Source of the DNA: Sphingobium sp. TCM1
Lineage (GTDB): Bacteria; Pseudomonadota; Alphaproteobacteria; Sphingomonadales; Sphingomonadaceae
Direction of reading: 5' to 3'
DNA: 64,000 nucleotides
NCBI RefSeq assembly: GCF_001650725.1
Contig: NZ_LXVX01000002.1
Coordinates: forward strand, 186,001-250,000
Shown here in pieces: positions 1 to 7,575 of this stretch. The position numbers were made by a program, and so were the translations under genes. Position 1 is the first letter of the stretch, and each line of letters begins with the position of its first letter. The notes under the pieces were generated by a model. It was not told where the DNA came from. It did no database searches and saw only the letters and a program-made list of their open reading frames with translations.

Positions 1-1
1 G

Positions 2-766
2 ATGGGCGGGGTGACGATCCGCTACGTCCCCGCCGGCCATGTGCTGGGGTCTGCTCAGATATGGCTCGAACATGCGGGCGAGCGGGTGGTCGTGACCGGC
101 GATTACAAACGCCGGCCCGATCCCACCTGCCTGCCCTTCGAGCCGGTGCCCTGCGATATTTTCGTGACGGAGGCGACCTTCGGCCTCCCCGTCTTCCGCC
201 ATCCCGACACCGGCAGCGAAATGGACCGGCTGCTCGCCGCGCTCCACGCCCACCCCGATCGCTGCGTGCTGGTCGGCGCCTACGCGCTGGGCAAGGCGCA
301 GCGGGTGATCTGCGAACTCAGGGCGCGCGGTCATCATGATGCCATCTATATCCATGGCGCACTGGAGCGGATGTGCGCCCTCTATGCGGACTTCGGTGTC
401 GAACTGGGCGAACTGCGTCCCGCGACGGGCGTGCCCGCAAAGGAGATGCGCGGCCACATCGTCGTCTCCCCACCCTCCGCGCTCAACGATCGCTGGAGCC
501 GCCGCCTGCCCGATCCCATCACCGCGATGGCGTCCGGCTGGATGCGGGTGCGCCAGCGCGCGCGGCAGAAGAATGTAGAACTGCCCCTCGTCATTTCCGA
601 CCATGCCGACTGGGACGAATTGACCGACACGATACGCGAAGTCGCGCCGGCCGAAACCTGGATCACCCATGGGCGCGAGGAGGCGCTGCTCCACTGGTGC
701 ATGACCCACCAGATCCGCGCCCGCGCGCTGGCGCTGGTGGGGCGCGAAGACGAGGATGAAGGGTGA
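2..766 (+). CDS. Ligase-associated DNA exonuclease (metallo-beta-lactamase fold), 5' end outside window
   Basis: This is the C-terminal 254 residues of a metallo-beta-lactamase/beta-CASP nuclease of the DNA-ligase-associated exonuclease family. Visible features are GHVLGSAQ near residue 13, the metal-ligand segment TGDYK near 33, and a late DHADWDEL motif near 200 that supplies further metal ligands. The family is usually about 330 residues, so roughly 80 N-terminal residues with the HxHxDH motif lie before base 1. The ATP-dependent ligase follows about 100 bases downstream, the usual partner in this repair cluster (with an Lhr-type helicase and a phosphoesterase, neither visible here). The role is inferred to be DNA end processing before ligation. 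The true start cannot be seen. Confidence 0.9.
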   Translation: MGGVTIRYVPAGHVLGSAQIWLEHAGERVVVTGDYKRRPDPTCLPFEPVPCDIFVTEATFGLPVFRHPDTGSEMDRLLAALHAHPDRCVLVGAYALGKAQRVICELRARGHHDAIYIHGALERMCALYADFGVELGELRPATGVPAKEMRGHIVVSPPSALNDRWSRRLPDPITAMASGWMRVRQRARQKNVELPLVISDHADWDELTDTIREVAPAETWITHGREEALLHWCMTHQIRARALALVGREDEDEG

Positions 767-784
767 TGGACAAACGCACAGCAT

Positions 785-858
785 CCGTTCGTTTCGAGCG
801 CAGTCGAGAAGCGGATAGGGTGGTTACAGCGTTTCTCGACTGCGCTCGAAACGAACGG
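785..858. repeat. Perfect 26-bp inverted repeat (REP-like palindrome) between nuclease and ligase genes
   Basis: Bases 785-810 and 833-858 are exact reverse complements, separated by 22 bases. The arm begins CCGTTCGTTTCGAGCG. The element fills nearly all of the gap between the exonuclease stop and the ligase ribosome binding site (GGAGG at 857-861), so the right arm runs into that site. From memory, palindromes with a TTTCTCGACTGCGCTCGAAAC core recur widely in sphingomonad genomes. Its transcript would form a very stable stem-loop. There is no T-run, so it is not a classical terminator. It may stabilise the upstream mRNA or damp ligase translation. Confidence 0.85.
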
Positions 859-867
859 AGGTAGGTG

Positions 868-2451
868 ATGCGCGCCTTCTCTCAACTCCTCGACGGCCTG
901 GTCTACACTCGTTCGCGCAACGGCAAGCTGGACCTGATCGCCGCCTATATGCGCGACGCGCCCGATCCCGACCGGGGCTGGGCGCTGGCGGCGCTGACCG
1001 GCAATCTCGACCTCAAAGCCGTCAAATCCTCCGCCATCGGCGAGATGATCCGCGCCCGCACCGATCCGGTCCTTTATGAAATGAGCCGCGACTATGTCGG
1101 CGACCTTGCCGAAACCGTCGCCCTGCTCTGGCCGAAGAGAGAGGACCAACCCGCCGAACTGGATGACGGGTCGCTCAGCCTCTCGGCCGTGATCGAGCGC
1201 CTGCACGGCGTCAGCCGCGCCGCCGCACCCGATGCGCTGGCGCAGATGATGGACCATCTCGACGCCTCGGGCCGCTTCGCGCTGCTGAAACTTGCCACCG
1301 GCGGGCTTCGGGTGGGCATTTCCGCCCGCCTCGCCAAGACCGGCTTCGCCCAGGGCTTCGGCCTTGACGTCGATGATGTCGAACAGGTCTGGCACGCCCT
1401 CGCCCCGCCCTATGCCGCGCTGTTCGACTGGGCCGAAGGGCGCAGCGGCCGGCCGGATCCGGAAGGCACACCCTATTTCCGTCCCTTCATGCTCGCCCAC
1501 CCGCTGGAGGCCGAGAGCGTCGATCTCGCTGACTATGCCGCCGAATGGAAATGGGACGGCATCCGCATCCAGATCGTCGGTACGGGTGGCGAAACCCGCC
1601 TCTACAGCCGCGCGGGCGACGATATTTCAGGCAGCTTCCCGGAGATCGCGGCGGCCTTCACCGGCCATGCCGTGCTGGACGGCGAACTGCTGGTGAAGGG
1701 CGCGTTTCAGGGCGGGGAAGCCGCCAGCTTCAACGCCCTGCAACAAAGGCTCGGCCGCAAGGCGGTCAGCGCGAAGATGATGGACGACTATCCCGCCTTC
1801 GTCCGCCTCTATGATCTGCTGATCGAACGCGACACCGACCTGCGCGCCCTCCCCTGGCACCAACGGCGCGCCCGGCTCGAAGCCTATATGCCCCAGCTTC
1901 CGCCGGATCGTTTCGATCTCTCCGCCATCATCGACGCGCCGGATTTCGATGCTCTGGCCGACATCCGCGCCGGCGCCCGCGACGCCGCGATCGAAGGGGT
2001 CATGCTCAAGCGCCGTGACAGCCCCTATGTCGCCGGGCGCAAGGCGGCGCTCTGGTATAAATGGAAACGCGACCCCCTGACCGCCGACTGCGTCATGATG
2101 TACGCCCAGCGCGGCCACGGCAAACGCTCCTCCTTCTATTCGGACTATACGTTCGGCTGCTGGACCGAAGATGGCGAATTGCTGCCGGTGGGCAAGGCCT
2201 ATAGCGGCTTCACCGACGAGGAACTCAAATGGCTCGACCGCTTCGTCCGCCAGAACACCCTCAACCGCTTCGGCCCGGTGCGGGAGGTCGAAAAGTCGCT
2301 CGTGCTGGAAGTTGCGTTCGACAGCATCCACGACAGCAAGCGCCACAAATCAGGCCTCGCCATGCGCTTCCCCCGCATCGCCCGCATCCGCAAGGACAAG
2401 CCCGCGCATGAGGCCGATACGGTCGAGGGGTTGAAGCAGCTGGTGAGCTGA
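868..2451 (+). CDS. ATP-dependent DNA ligase (cisplatin-damage-response / exonuclease-linked family)
   Basis: Joins DNA nicks using ATP through a lysyl-AMP intermediate. The 527-residue protein has an N-terminal helical DNA-binding domain (about 1-200), then the nucleotidyltransferase core with KWDG at about residue 228 (adenylated Lys), EGVMLK near 378 and WYKWKRD near 398 (motifs IV-V), then an OB-fold. ATG at 868 is chosen over GTG at 865 because GGAGG at 857-861 is then 6 bases away instead of 3. The preceding nuclease gene is the typical partner. The family has been tied to survival of DNA cross-link damage, and it is distinct from the essential NAD-dependent LigA. The gap to the nuclease gene holds a long palindrome. 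Confidence 0.95.
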   Translation: MRAFSQLLDGLVYTRSRNGKLDLIAAYMRDAPDPDRGWALAALTGNLDLKAVKSSAIGEMIRARTDPVLYEMSRDYVGDLAETVALLWPKREDQPAELDDGSLSLSAVIERLHGVSRAAAPDALAQMMDHLDASGRFALLKLATGGLRVGISARLAKTGFAQGFGLDVDDVEQVWHALAPPYAALFDWAEGRSGRPDPEGTPYFRPFMLAHPLEAESVDLADYAAEWKWDGIRIQIVGTGGETRLYSRAGDDISGSFPEIAAAFTGHAVLDGELLVKGAFQGGEAASFNALQQRLGRKAVSAKMMDDYPAFVRLYDLLIERDTDLRALPWHQRRARLEAYMPQLPPDRFDLSAIIDAPDFDALADIRAGARDAAIEGVMLKRRDSPYVAGRKAALWYKWKRDPLTADCVMMYAQRGHGKRSSFYSDYTFGCWTEDGELLPVGKAYSGFTDEELKWLDRFVRQNTLNRFGPVREVEKSLVLEVAFDSIHDSKRHKSGLAMRFPRIARIRKDKPAHEADTVEGLKQLVS

Positions 2452-2478
2452 CGCATAAAGATCAAAAGGAGAACGGAC

Positions 2479-2826
2479 ATGGCCTATACCGGAAGCTGCC
2501 ATTGCGGCGCCGTCACGTTCAGCGTCGCGACCGATGCTCCCGACGAGGGCATGACCTGCAACTGCTCCCATTGCAGCCGCAAGGGCTTTGTCCTGACCTT
2601 CGTCCCCGCCGACCGGTTTACGCTGGACAGCGGCGCGGATCATCTCACCGACTATCTTTTCTACCGGCACAATATCACGCATCAGTTCTGCAGGACCTGC
2701 GGGACGGAAGCTTTCGCCCTCGGCAAGTCGCCCGACGGTCCGATGCGCGCCATCAACCTCCGCTGTGTGCCCTCGGTCGACATCGACGCGCTCACGATCA
2801 CGAAGGTCGATGGGGCCAGCTTCTGA
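2479..2826 (+). CDS. GFA/CENP-V family zinc-binding protein
   Basis: A 115-residue protein of the glutathione-dependent formaldehyde-activating (GFA) fold. Zinc ligands are visible as C7 and C9 in SCHCGAV, a CNCSHC cluster at 27-32, and CRTCGTEAF further on. Length and motif spacing fit the small Mss4-like domain. The family name comes from Gfa of Paracoccus, but most members have no proven activity, so a formaldehyde role here is only possible. A clear site AAAAGGAG precedes the ATG. It lies 27 bases behind the ligase stop, so it may be co-transcribed, and it ends just before a strong hairpin. Confidence 0.9.
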   Translation: MAYTGSCHCGAVTFSVATDAPDEGMTCNCSHCSRKGFVLTFVPADRFTLDSGADHLTDYLFYRHNITHQFCRTCGTEAFALGKSPDGPMRAINLRCVPSVDIDALTITKVDGASF

Positions 2827-2831
2827 CATGC

Positions 2832-2866
2832 GAAACGGCCGGCCCGCTTACCCGACCGGCCGTTTC
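2832..2866. terminator. Hairpin terminator between convergent genes
   Basis: GAAACGGCCGG (2832-2842) pairs perfectly with CCGGCCGTTTC (2856-2866) around a 13-base loop. It sits between the stop of the GFA protein and the stop of the convergent fasciclin gene. The AAA/TTT at the stem base gives short T-runs both ways, so it could end both transcripts. Confidence 0.75.
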
Positions 2867-2887
2867 TTCCATGTCAGCGAGCGACGG

Positions 2888-3448
2888 TCAGGGCATCAGC
2901 ACAGTGTCGATGACATGGATCACGCCGTTCGACTGGTTGACGTCGGCGATCGTGACCTTTGACTTTCCGCCCTTGGCATCCTGCAGATAGACCGACGATC
3001 CTTCGACCCAGGCGGTCAGCGGTTCTCCCTGCACCGTGGTCAGCGTCGCCTTGCCTCCGCCGGCCTTGGCCTGTGCGATGAGGTCGGCGGCGCTCAGCTT
3101 GCCGGGCACCACATGATAGGTAAGGATGCCGGTCAGGGTCGCCTTGTTCTCGGGCTTCAGCAGCGTGTCCACCGTGCCGGCCGGAAGCTTGGCGAAGGCG
3201 GCATTTGTCGGCGCGAAGACGGTGAACGGACCGGCGCCCTTCAGCGTATCGACCAGACCTGCCGCCTTGACCGCAGCGACCAGCGTCGTGTGGTCTTTCG
3301 AATTGACGGCGTTGTCGACGATATCCTTGGTCGGGGACATCGCCGCGCCGCCCACCATCGGGTTCTTTTCATGATGATTGGCATAGGCCGTGCCACTGAC
3401 GGTCAACAGCGCGCTCGCCAGCGCCAACGACAGATGGGACTTCTTCAT
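2888..3448 (-). CDS. Secreted fasciclin (FAS1) domain protein
   Basis: A 186-residue exported protein. It has a signal peptide ([15 protein letters not shown], probable cleavage after TAYA at about residue 23), a short linker, and one FAS1 domain. FAS1 hallmarks visible are [28 protein letters not shown] and a C-terminal [13 protein letters not shown]. The domain mediates adhesion or protein interaction at the cell surface or in the periplasm; the partner is unknown. The start at 3448 is preferred to the longer reading frame because the signal peptide begins there and AAGGA lies just upstream. It is divergent from the dehydrogenase gene at 3634, with about 185 bases between them. Confidence 0.95.
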   Translation of the reverse strand: MKKSHLSLALASALLTVSGTAYANHHEKNPMVGGAAMSPTKDIVDNAVNSKDHTTLVAAVKAAGLVDTLKGAGPFTVFAPTNAAFAKLPAGTVDTLLKPENKATLTGILTYHVVPGKLSAADLIAQAKAGGGKATLTTVQGEPLTAWVEGSSVYLQDAKGGKSKVTIADVNQSNGVIHVIDTVLMP

Positions 3449-3633
3449 GGAGGCTTCCTTCCCGATATTCTCTATCCCCTGATCCGGGGACACCGCCACT
3501 ACGCGCGGGCGACCGCGTGGATGCATGGCTGCCCCAAAAGACAGGGGCCAAGGCGCTGCGCGCGCATCTGACTTTGCGCTGTCACGGGCAGCCCCTATAT
3601 GGGCGCTTTCGCGCGGGGGCGCGCGGTCGATTT

Positions 3634-4863
3634 ATGGAGACGAAATTGAGCAAGGTTCTGGTCATCGGCGCAGGCGGCGTCGGGTCTGTCGCGGTCCACA
3701 AGATGGCGATGAATCCGGATATTTTCAGCCATATCACGCTCGCCAGTCGCCGGATCGTCAGTTGTGAGAAGGTCGCCGAATCGGTGAAGGCGCGCACCGG
3801 TGTCACCATCGACGTGGCGCAGGTCGATGCCGACAATGTCGCAGAGACGATCGCGCTGATCGAGAAGATCCAGCCCAAGCTCGTCGTGAACCTGGCCCTG
3901 CCCTATCAGGATCTGGCGATCATGGACGCCTGCCTCGCGACCCGGACCGACTATCTCGACACCGCCAATTACGAGCCGCGCGACACCGCGAAGTTCGAAT
4001 ATAGCTGGCAATGGGCCTATCAGGAGCGCTTCAAGGAAGCCGGCATCATGGCGCTGCTCGGATCAGGCTTCGACCCCGGCGTCACCAGCGTTTTCGCCAG
4101 CTACATCAAGAAGCACCTGCTCGACCGGATCGACACGCTCGACATTCTCGATTGCAATGGCGGCGACCATGGCCAGCATTTCGCCACCAACTTCAACCCG
4201 GAAATCAACATCCGCGAAGTGACCGCGCCGTCGCGCCACTGGGCCGATGGACAATGGGTCGAAGGCCCGGCGCTCAGCCACAAGCAGGAATTCGACTTCG
4301 ATCAGGTCGGACCGAAGAACATGTACCTCATGTATCATGAGGAACTGGAGTCGCTTGCCAAATTCTATCCCGAGATCAAGCGCATCCGCTTCTGGATGAC
4401 CTTCGGCGACGCCTATCTCAAACATCTGGAAGTGCTCCAGAATGTCGGCATGACCCGGATCGACCCGGTCATCTATAACGGGCAGGAGATCATCCCGCTC
4501 CAGTTCCTGAAAGCGGTCCTGCCCGAACCGTCGAGCCTGGGTTCGACCACCAAGGGCAAGACCAATATCGGCGACATCGCCACCGGCGAAAAGGACGGCC
4601 AGCAGAAGACCGTCTATGTCTACCAGGTCTGCGACCATGAGGAAGCCTATGCCGAAACCGGCAACCAGGCGGTCAGCTACACCACCGGCGTGCCCGCGAT
4701 GATCGGCGCCGCGCTGATGCTGACGGGCGCCTGGAAGGGCGCAAATGGAGAAGGCGGCGTGTTCAATATCGAACAGTTCGATCCCGATCCCTTCATGGAC
4801 ATGCTCAACGAGCATGGCCTGCCCTGGCAGGTGAAGGAACTCGACGCGCCGCTGGATTTTTAA
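3634..4863 (+). CDS. Saccharopine dehydrogenase-like carboxy(nor)spermidine dehydrogenase
   Basis: A reductase that joins aspartate semialdehyde to putrescine or diaminopropane to give carboxyspermidine or carboxynorspermidine. The Rossmann motif VLVIGAGGVGS lies at residues 8-18 and the saccharopine-dehydrogenase core follows (NLALPYQDLAIMDAC, GSGFDPGVTSVFA). The annotated ATG at 3634 has no clear binding site. A TTG at 3646 gives a protein starting LSKVLVIG, has GGAG 6 bases upstream and matches the usual N-terminus of the family, so it is a serious alternative. The matching decarboxylase follows at 4991 and ornithine decarboxylase at 6311, which supports a polyamine role over lysine metabolism. 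The true substrate (spermidine versus norspermidine or homospermidine) cannot be told from sequence. Confidence 0.93.
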   Translation: METKLSKVLVIGAGGVGSVAVHKMAMNPDIFSHITLASRRIVSCEKVAESVKARTGVTIDVAQVDADNVAETIALIEKIQPKLVVNLALPYQDLAIMDACLATRTDYLDTANYEPRDTAKFEYSWQWAYQERFKEAGIMALLGSGFDPGVTSVFASYIKKHLLDRIDTLDILDCNGGDHGQHFATNFNPEINIREVTAPSRHWADGQWVEGPALSHKQEFDFDQVGPKNMYLMYHEELESLAKFYPEIKRIRFWMTFGDAYLKHLEVLQNVGMTRIDPVIYNGQEIIPLQFLKAVLPEPSSLGSTTKGKTNIGDIATGEKDGQQKTVYVYQVCDHEEAYAETGNQAVSYTTGVPAMIGAALMLTGAWKGANGEGGVFNIEQFDPDPFMDMLNEHGLPWQVKELDAPLDF

Positions 4864-4880
4864 GCGCCGCTCGCGCTCTG

Positions 4881-4978
4881 ACGATCCCGCGCGGGATCGT
4901 CACCCCAGCGAAGGCTGGGATCTCATGCGGCGACGCCGTGCCCTCTCGCCTGAGACCCCGGCCTTTGCCGGGGTGACG
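4881..4978. repeat. Paired inverted REP elements between the two carboxyspermidine genes
   Basis: Three stem-loops fill the gap. 4881-4900 is a perfect 20-base palindrome (ACGATCCCGC and its complement). 4904-4919 is CCCAGC-GAAG-GCTGGG. 4955-4973 is CCCCGGC around a short loop with GCCGGGG. The block 4899-4925 and the reverse complement of 4951-4977 agree at about 22 of 27 positions, so this is an inverted pair of one repeat family, BIME-like. It separates two genes that act in one pathway. Confidence 0.75.
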
Positions 4979-4990
4979 GAGTATGTTGTT

Positions 4991-6163
4991 ATGGAAACCC
5001 GCGCCGGCCATCCTGCCGCCTTCGCCCGATTCGACCTCTACCGCGTTCCCTCGCCCGCCTTCGTGGTGGACGAGGCGGCGGTGCGGCGGAACCTTGCGGT
5101 CCTGCGCGACATCGGCGACCGAGCCGGGGTCAAGGTACTCGGTGCGCTCAAGGCCTTTTCCATGTGGTCGCTTGGGGGCGTGCTGGGGGAATATCTCGAC
5201 GGCGTCTGCGCGTCGGGCATCTATGAAGCACGCCTGGGGCGCGAGGAATATCAGGGCGAAGTCGCGACCTATTGCGCCGCCTACAAGCCCGACGACCTGG
5301 CCGAAATCCTCAAAATATCAGACCATGTCATCTTCAACAGCCCCGGCCAGATCGCGCGACTCAAACCCGTCATCGACGCAGCGCGCAGCGACGGTGTGAA
5401 CTTCGACATCGGCCTGCGCCTCAACCCGCTCCACCCGGAGGGGGAAGTGCCTAAATATGACCCGTCGCAACCGCACAGCCGCTTGGGCTTCCCGGTCGAC
5501 CAATTGCGCCCCGAACATCTGGAGGGCGTCGACGGCCTGCATGTCCATAATCTGTGCGAGCAGGATTTCCTGCCGCTGGAACGCACCTGGGCGGCGATTG
5601 AGGGCCATATCATGCCTCATGTCGCGAGCCTCAAATGGCTCAACTTCGGCGGCGGCCACCATGTCACCCGCGCCGACTACCAGATCGACGATCTCATCGC
5701 CTTCCTGACAAGGATCAAGGCGCAGACCGGTCTTGCCCTCTATATCGAACCCGGCGAGGCAATGGCGCTCGACGCTGGCATCTTGGTGGGCGAAATCCTC
5801 GACGTGATCGAAAACGGGATGCCCGTCGCCATCACCGACATCAGCGCCACCTGCCACATGCCCGACGTGATCGAGGCGCCCTATCGCCCCGCCATGCTCC
5901 ATGAGCCGGAAGAGGGACCGGTCACTCGACTCGGTGGCCCCTCCTGCTTGGCGGGCGACATCATCGGCGACTATCGAGTCCCCGGCGGCGCGGAACCGGG
6001 CGCGCGTATCGCCTTCCTCGACCAGGCGCACTATTCCATGGTGAAGACCAATACATTCAATGGGGTACCCCTGCCCGCCATCTGGTTATGGAACTCGGAA
6101 ACCGACGAACTCAAGGAAATCCGGGCCTTTTCCTATACCGATTTCAAGACCCGTCTCTCGTAA
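4991..6163 (+). CDS. nspC: Carboxynorspermidine/carboxyspermidine decarboxylase (fold-type III PLP enzyme)
   Basis: Decarboxylates the product of the preceding dehydrogenase to spermidine (or norspermidine). The 390-residue protein is an alanine-racemase-fold PLP enzyme. The PLP lysine is K54 in LGALKAFSMWS, HVHNLCEQDF and LNFGGGHH contribute to the active site and phosphate loop, and YIEPGEAMAL is the EPG(E/R) motif. ATG 4991 is chosen because the longer frame only adds repeat-encoded residues from the REP block at 4881-4978. The gene follows the dehydrogenase on the same strand and precedes ornithine decarboxylase, which gives a complete putrescine-to-spermidine route without S-adenosylmethionine decarboxylase. 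Confidence 0.95.
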   Translation: METRAGHPAAFARFDLYRVPSPAFVVDEAAVRRNLAVLRDIGDRAGVKVLGALKAFSMWSLGGVLGEYLDGVCASGIYEARLGREEYQGEVATYCAAYKPDDLAEILKISDHVIFNSPGQIARLKPVIDAARSDGVNFDIGLRLNPLHPEGEVPKYDPSQPHSRLGFPVDQLRPEHLEGVDGLHVHNLCEQDFLPLERTWAAIEGHIMPHVASLKWLNFGGGHHVTRADYQIDDLIAFLTRIKAQTGLALYIEPGEAMALDAGILVGEILDVIENGMPVAITDISATCHMPDVIEAPYRPAMLHEPEEGPVTRLGGPSCLAGDIIGDYRVPGGAEPGARIAFLDQAHYSMVKTNTFNGVPLPAIWLWNSETDELKEIRAFSYTDFKTRLS

Positions 6164-6216
6164 CGCACATTTCGTAGCGGACCGCGCAACAAAATTTTCA
6201 TATGCGCTTTACAGGG

Positions 6217-6305
6217 GGGACCCCTCCGCATATATCGGCCGTCCGCTGCCCCATGGGACTTCCACCGCAAGGCAGCTTTTCGCCCTGAACTACACTGGAG
6301 GTCCC
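6217..6305 (+). ncRNA. Structured leader of ornithine decarboxylase (speF-like riboregulator candidate)
   Basis: GGGAC (6217-6221) and CTCC (6224-6227) are complementary to GTCCC (6301-6305) and GGAG (6297-6300), giving a 9-bp closing helix with a 2-base bulge. That helix would bury the Shine-Dalgarno GGAGG of the decarboxylase. Inside, GCTGCC (6245-6250) pairs with GGCAGC (6271-6276), and alternatively GTCC (6241-6244) pairs with GGAC (6256-6259). Alphaproteobacterial ornithine decarboxylase genes are known to carry a conserved leader RNA called the speF motif. Position and layout fit, but I could not score it against the family model. Confidence 0.55.
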
Positions 6306-6310
6306 TTGAG

Positions 6311-7516
6311 TTGCACAAGCATCATAGCGCGCTGGGGGTAGCGACCGCCCTCACACCGGCAGCACCGGTAACGCTGATTCGTCCCGAAGCCGCGGCTCGG
6401 GCCGCCCGTTTCTTCGTTGAGAAGTTTCCGGGCCGATCGCTCTATGCGGTCAAGGCGAATCCGTCTCCCGACCTGATCCGCACGCTCTTTGCATCGGGCA
6501 TCACGCATTTCGATGTGGCCTCGATCGCTGAAGTGCGCCTGGTGGCCGAAACGCTGGCCGATGTCGCAGGCGACAAGGCGAAGCTCTGCTTCATGCACCC
6601 GGTCAAGGCCGAGGAAGCGATCGCTGAAGCCTACCACGTCCATGGCGTGCGAACCTTCTCGCTCGACACGATCGACGAGCTGGAAAAGATCATGCGCGCG
6701 ACCGGCGATGCGACCGATCTGGAACTGTGCGTCCGCCTGCGCGTGTCATCCGAACATTCGGAACTCAGCCTCGCGTCGAAGTTCGGCGTCGAACTGGGCG
6801 AAACCCGCGAACTGCTGATGGCGACCCGCCAGGCCGCCGATGCGCTGGGCATCTGTTTCCACGTCGGAAGCCAGGCCATGTCGCCGCAGGCCTATAGTGA
6901 TGCGATCGAGCGCGTGCGCGCCGCGATCGTCGATGCGGCGGTCACGGTCGACATCATCGATGTCGGCGGCGGCTTCCCTTCCATCTATCCGGGCATGGAG
7001 CCGGTGGCGCTCGAAAATTATTTCGAAGCGATCCATCGCGGCTTCGAAAGCCTGCCGGTCAGCTATTCGTCGGAACTGTGGTGCGAACCCGGCCGCGCGC
7101 TGTCGGCCGAATATAGCTCGATCATCGTGCGGGTGGAGCGCCGTCGCGGCACCGAACTCTACATCAACGACGGCGCCTATGGCGCGTTGTTCGATGCCGC
7201 GCATATCGGCTGGCGCTTCCCCGTGGCCTTGCTGCGCGAGGATGACAGCGAAGAAGAGCTGGAAGGCTTCTCCTTCTACGGCCCGACCTGCGACGACATG
7301 GACCATATGGTCGGCCCCTTCATGCTTCCTGCGGACGTGAAGACGGGCGACTATATCGAAATCGGAATGCTCGGCGCCTATGGCGCGGCAATGCGTACCG
7401 GTTTCAACGGCTTCACGTCGGAATCGACGATCGAGGTGGGGGATGAGCCGATGGCCAGCCTCTATGCCGAGACCGTCCAGCCGCGCCGTCGCGCAACCGT
7501 CATCAAGCTGGGCTGA
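6311..7516 (+). CDS. Ornithine decarboxylase, type III PLP-dependent
   Basis: Makes putrescine from ornithine (some relatives also accept lysine). It has 401 residues with the eukaryotic-type ODC fold. The PLP lysine is K48 in LYAVKANPSPDL, HVGSQ binds cofactor phosphate, the glycine loop is DVGGGFPS, WCEPGRALS follows, and the substrate-binding GPTCDDMDHM supplies the Cys-Asp pair from the partner subunit. The start is TTG 6311 with GGAGG 9 bases upstream; no ATG lies nearby in frame. The weak start and the leader hairpin that covers the binding site suggest translational control, probably by polyamine level. It closes the polyamine block and is followed by a clear terminator. Confidence 0.95.
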   Translation: MHKHHSALGVATALTPAAPVTLIRPEAAARAARFFVEKFPGRSLYAVKANPSPDLIRTLFASGITHFDVASIAEVRLVAETLADVAGDKAKLCFMHPVKAEEAIAEAYHVHGVRTFSLDTIDELEKIMRATGDATDLELCVRLRVSSEHSELSLASKFGVELGETRELLMATRQAADALGICFHVGSQAMSPQAYSDAIERVRAAIVDAAVTVDIIDVGGGFPSIYPGMEPVALENYFEAIHRGFESLPVSYSSELWCEPGRALSAEYSSIIVRVERRRGTELYINDGAYGALFDAAHIGWRFPVALLREDDSEEELEGFSFYGPTCDDMDHMVGPFMLPADVKTGDYIEIGMLGAYGAAMRTGFNGFTSESTIEVGDEPMASLYAETVQPRRRATVIKLG

Positions 7517-7540
7517 CCCGCCCCGCAAAATGATTTCCAT

Positions 7541-7575
7541 CCCTCGCCGCCTCCTTTGCGGCGAGGGATTTTTTA
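7541..7575 (+). terminator. Rho-independent terminator of the ornithine decarboxylase gene
   Basis: CCCTCGCCGC (7541-7550) pairs exactly with GCGGCGAGGG (7558-7567) over a 7-base loop, followed by ATTTTTT. The end of the T-run overlaps the stop codon of the convergent methyltransferase gene. Confidence 0.9.
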
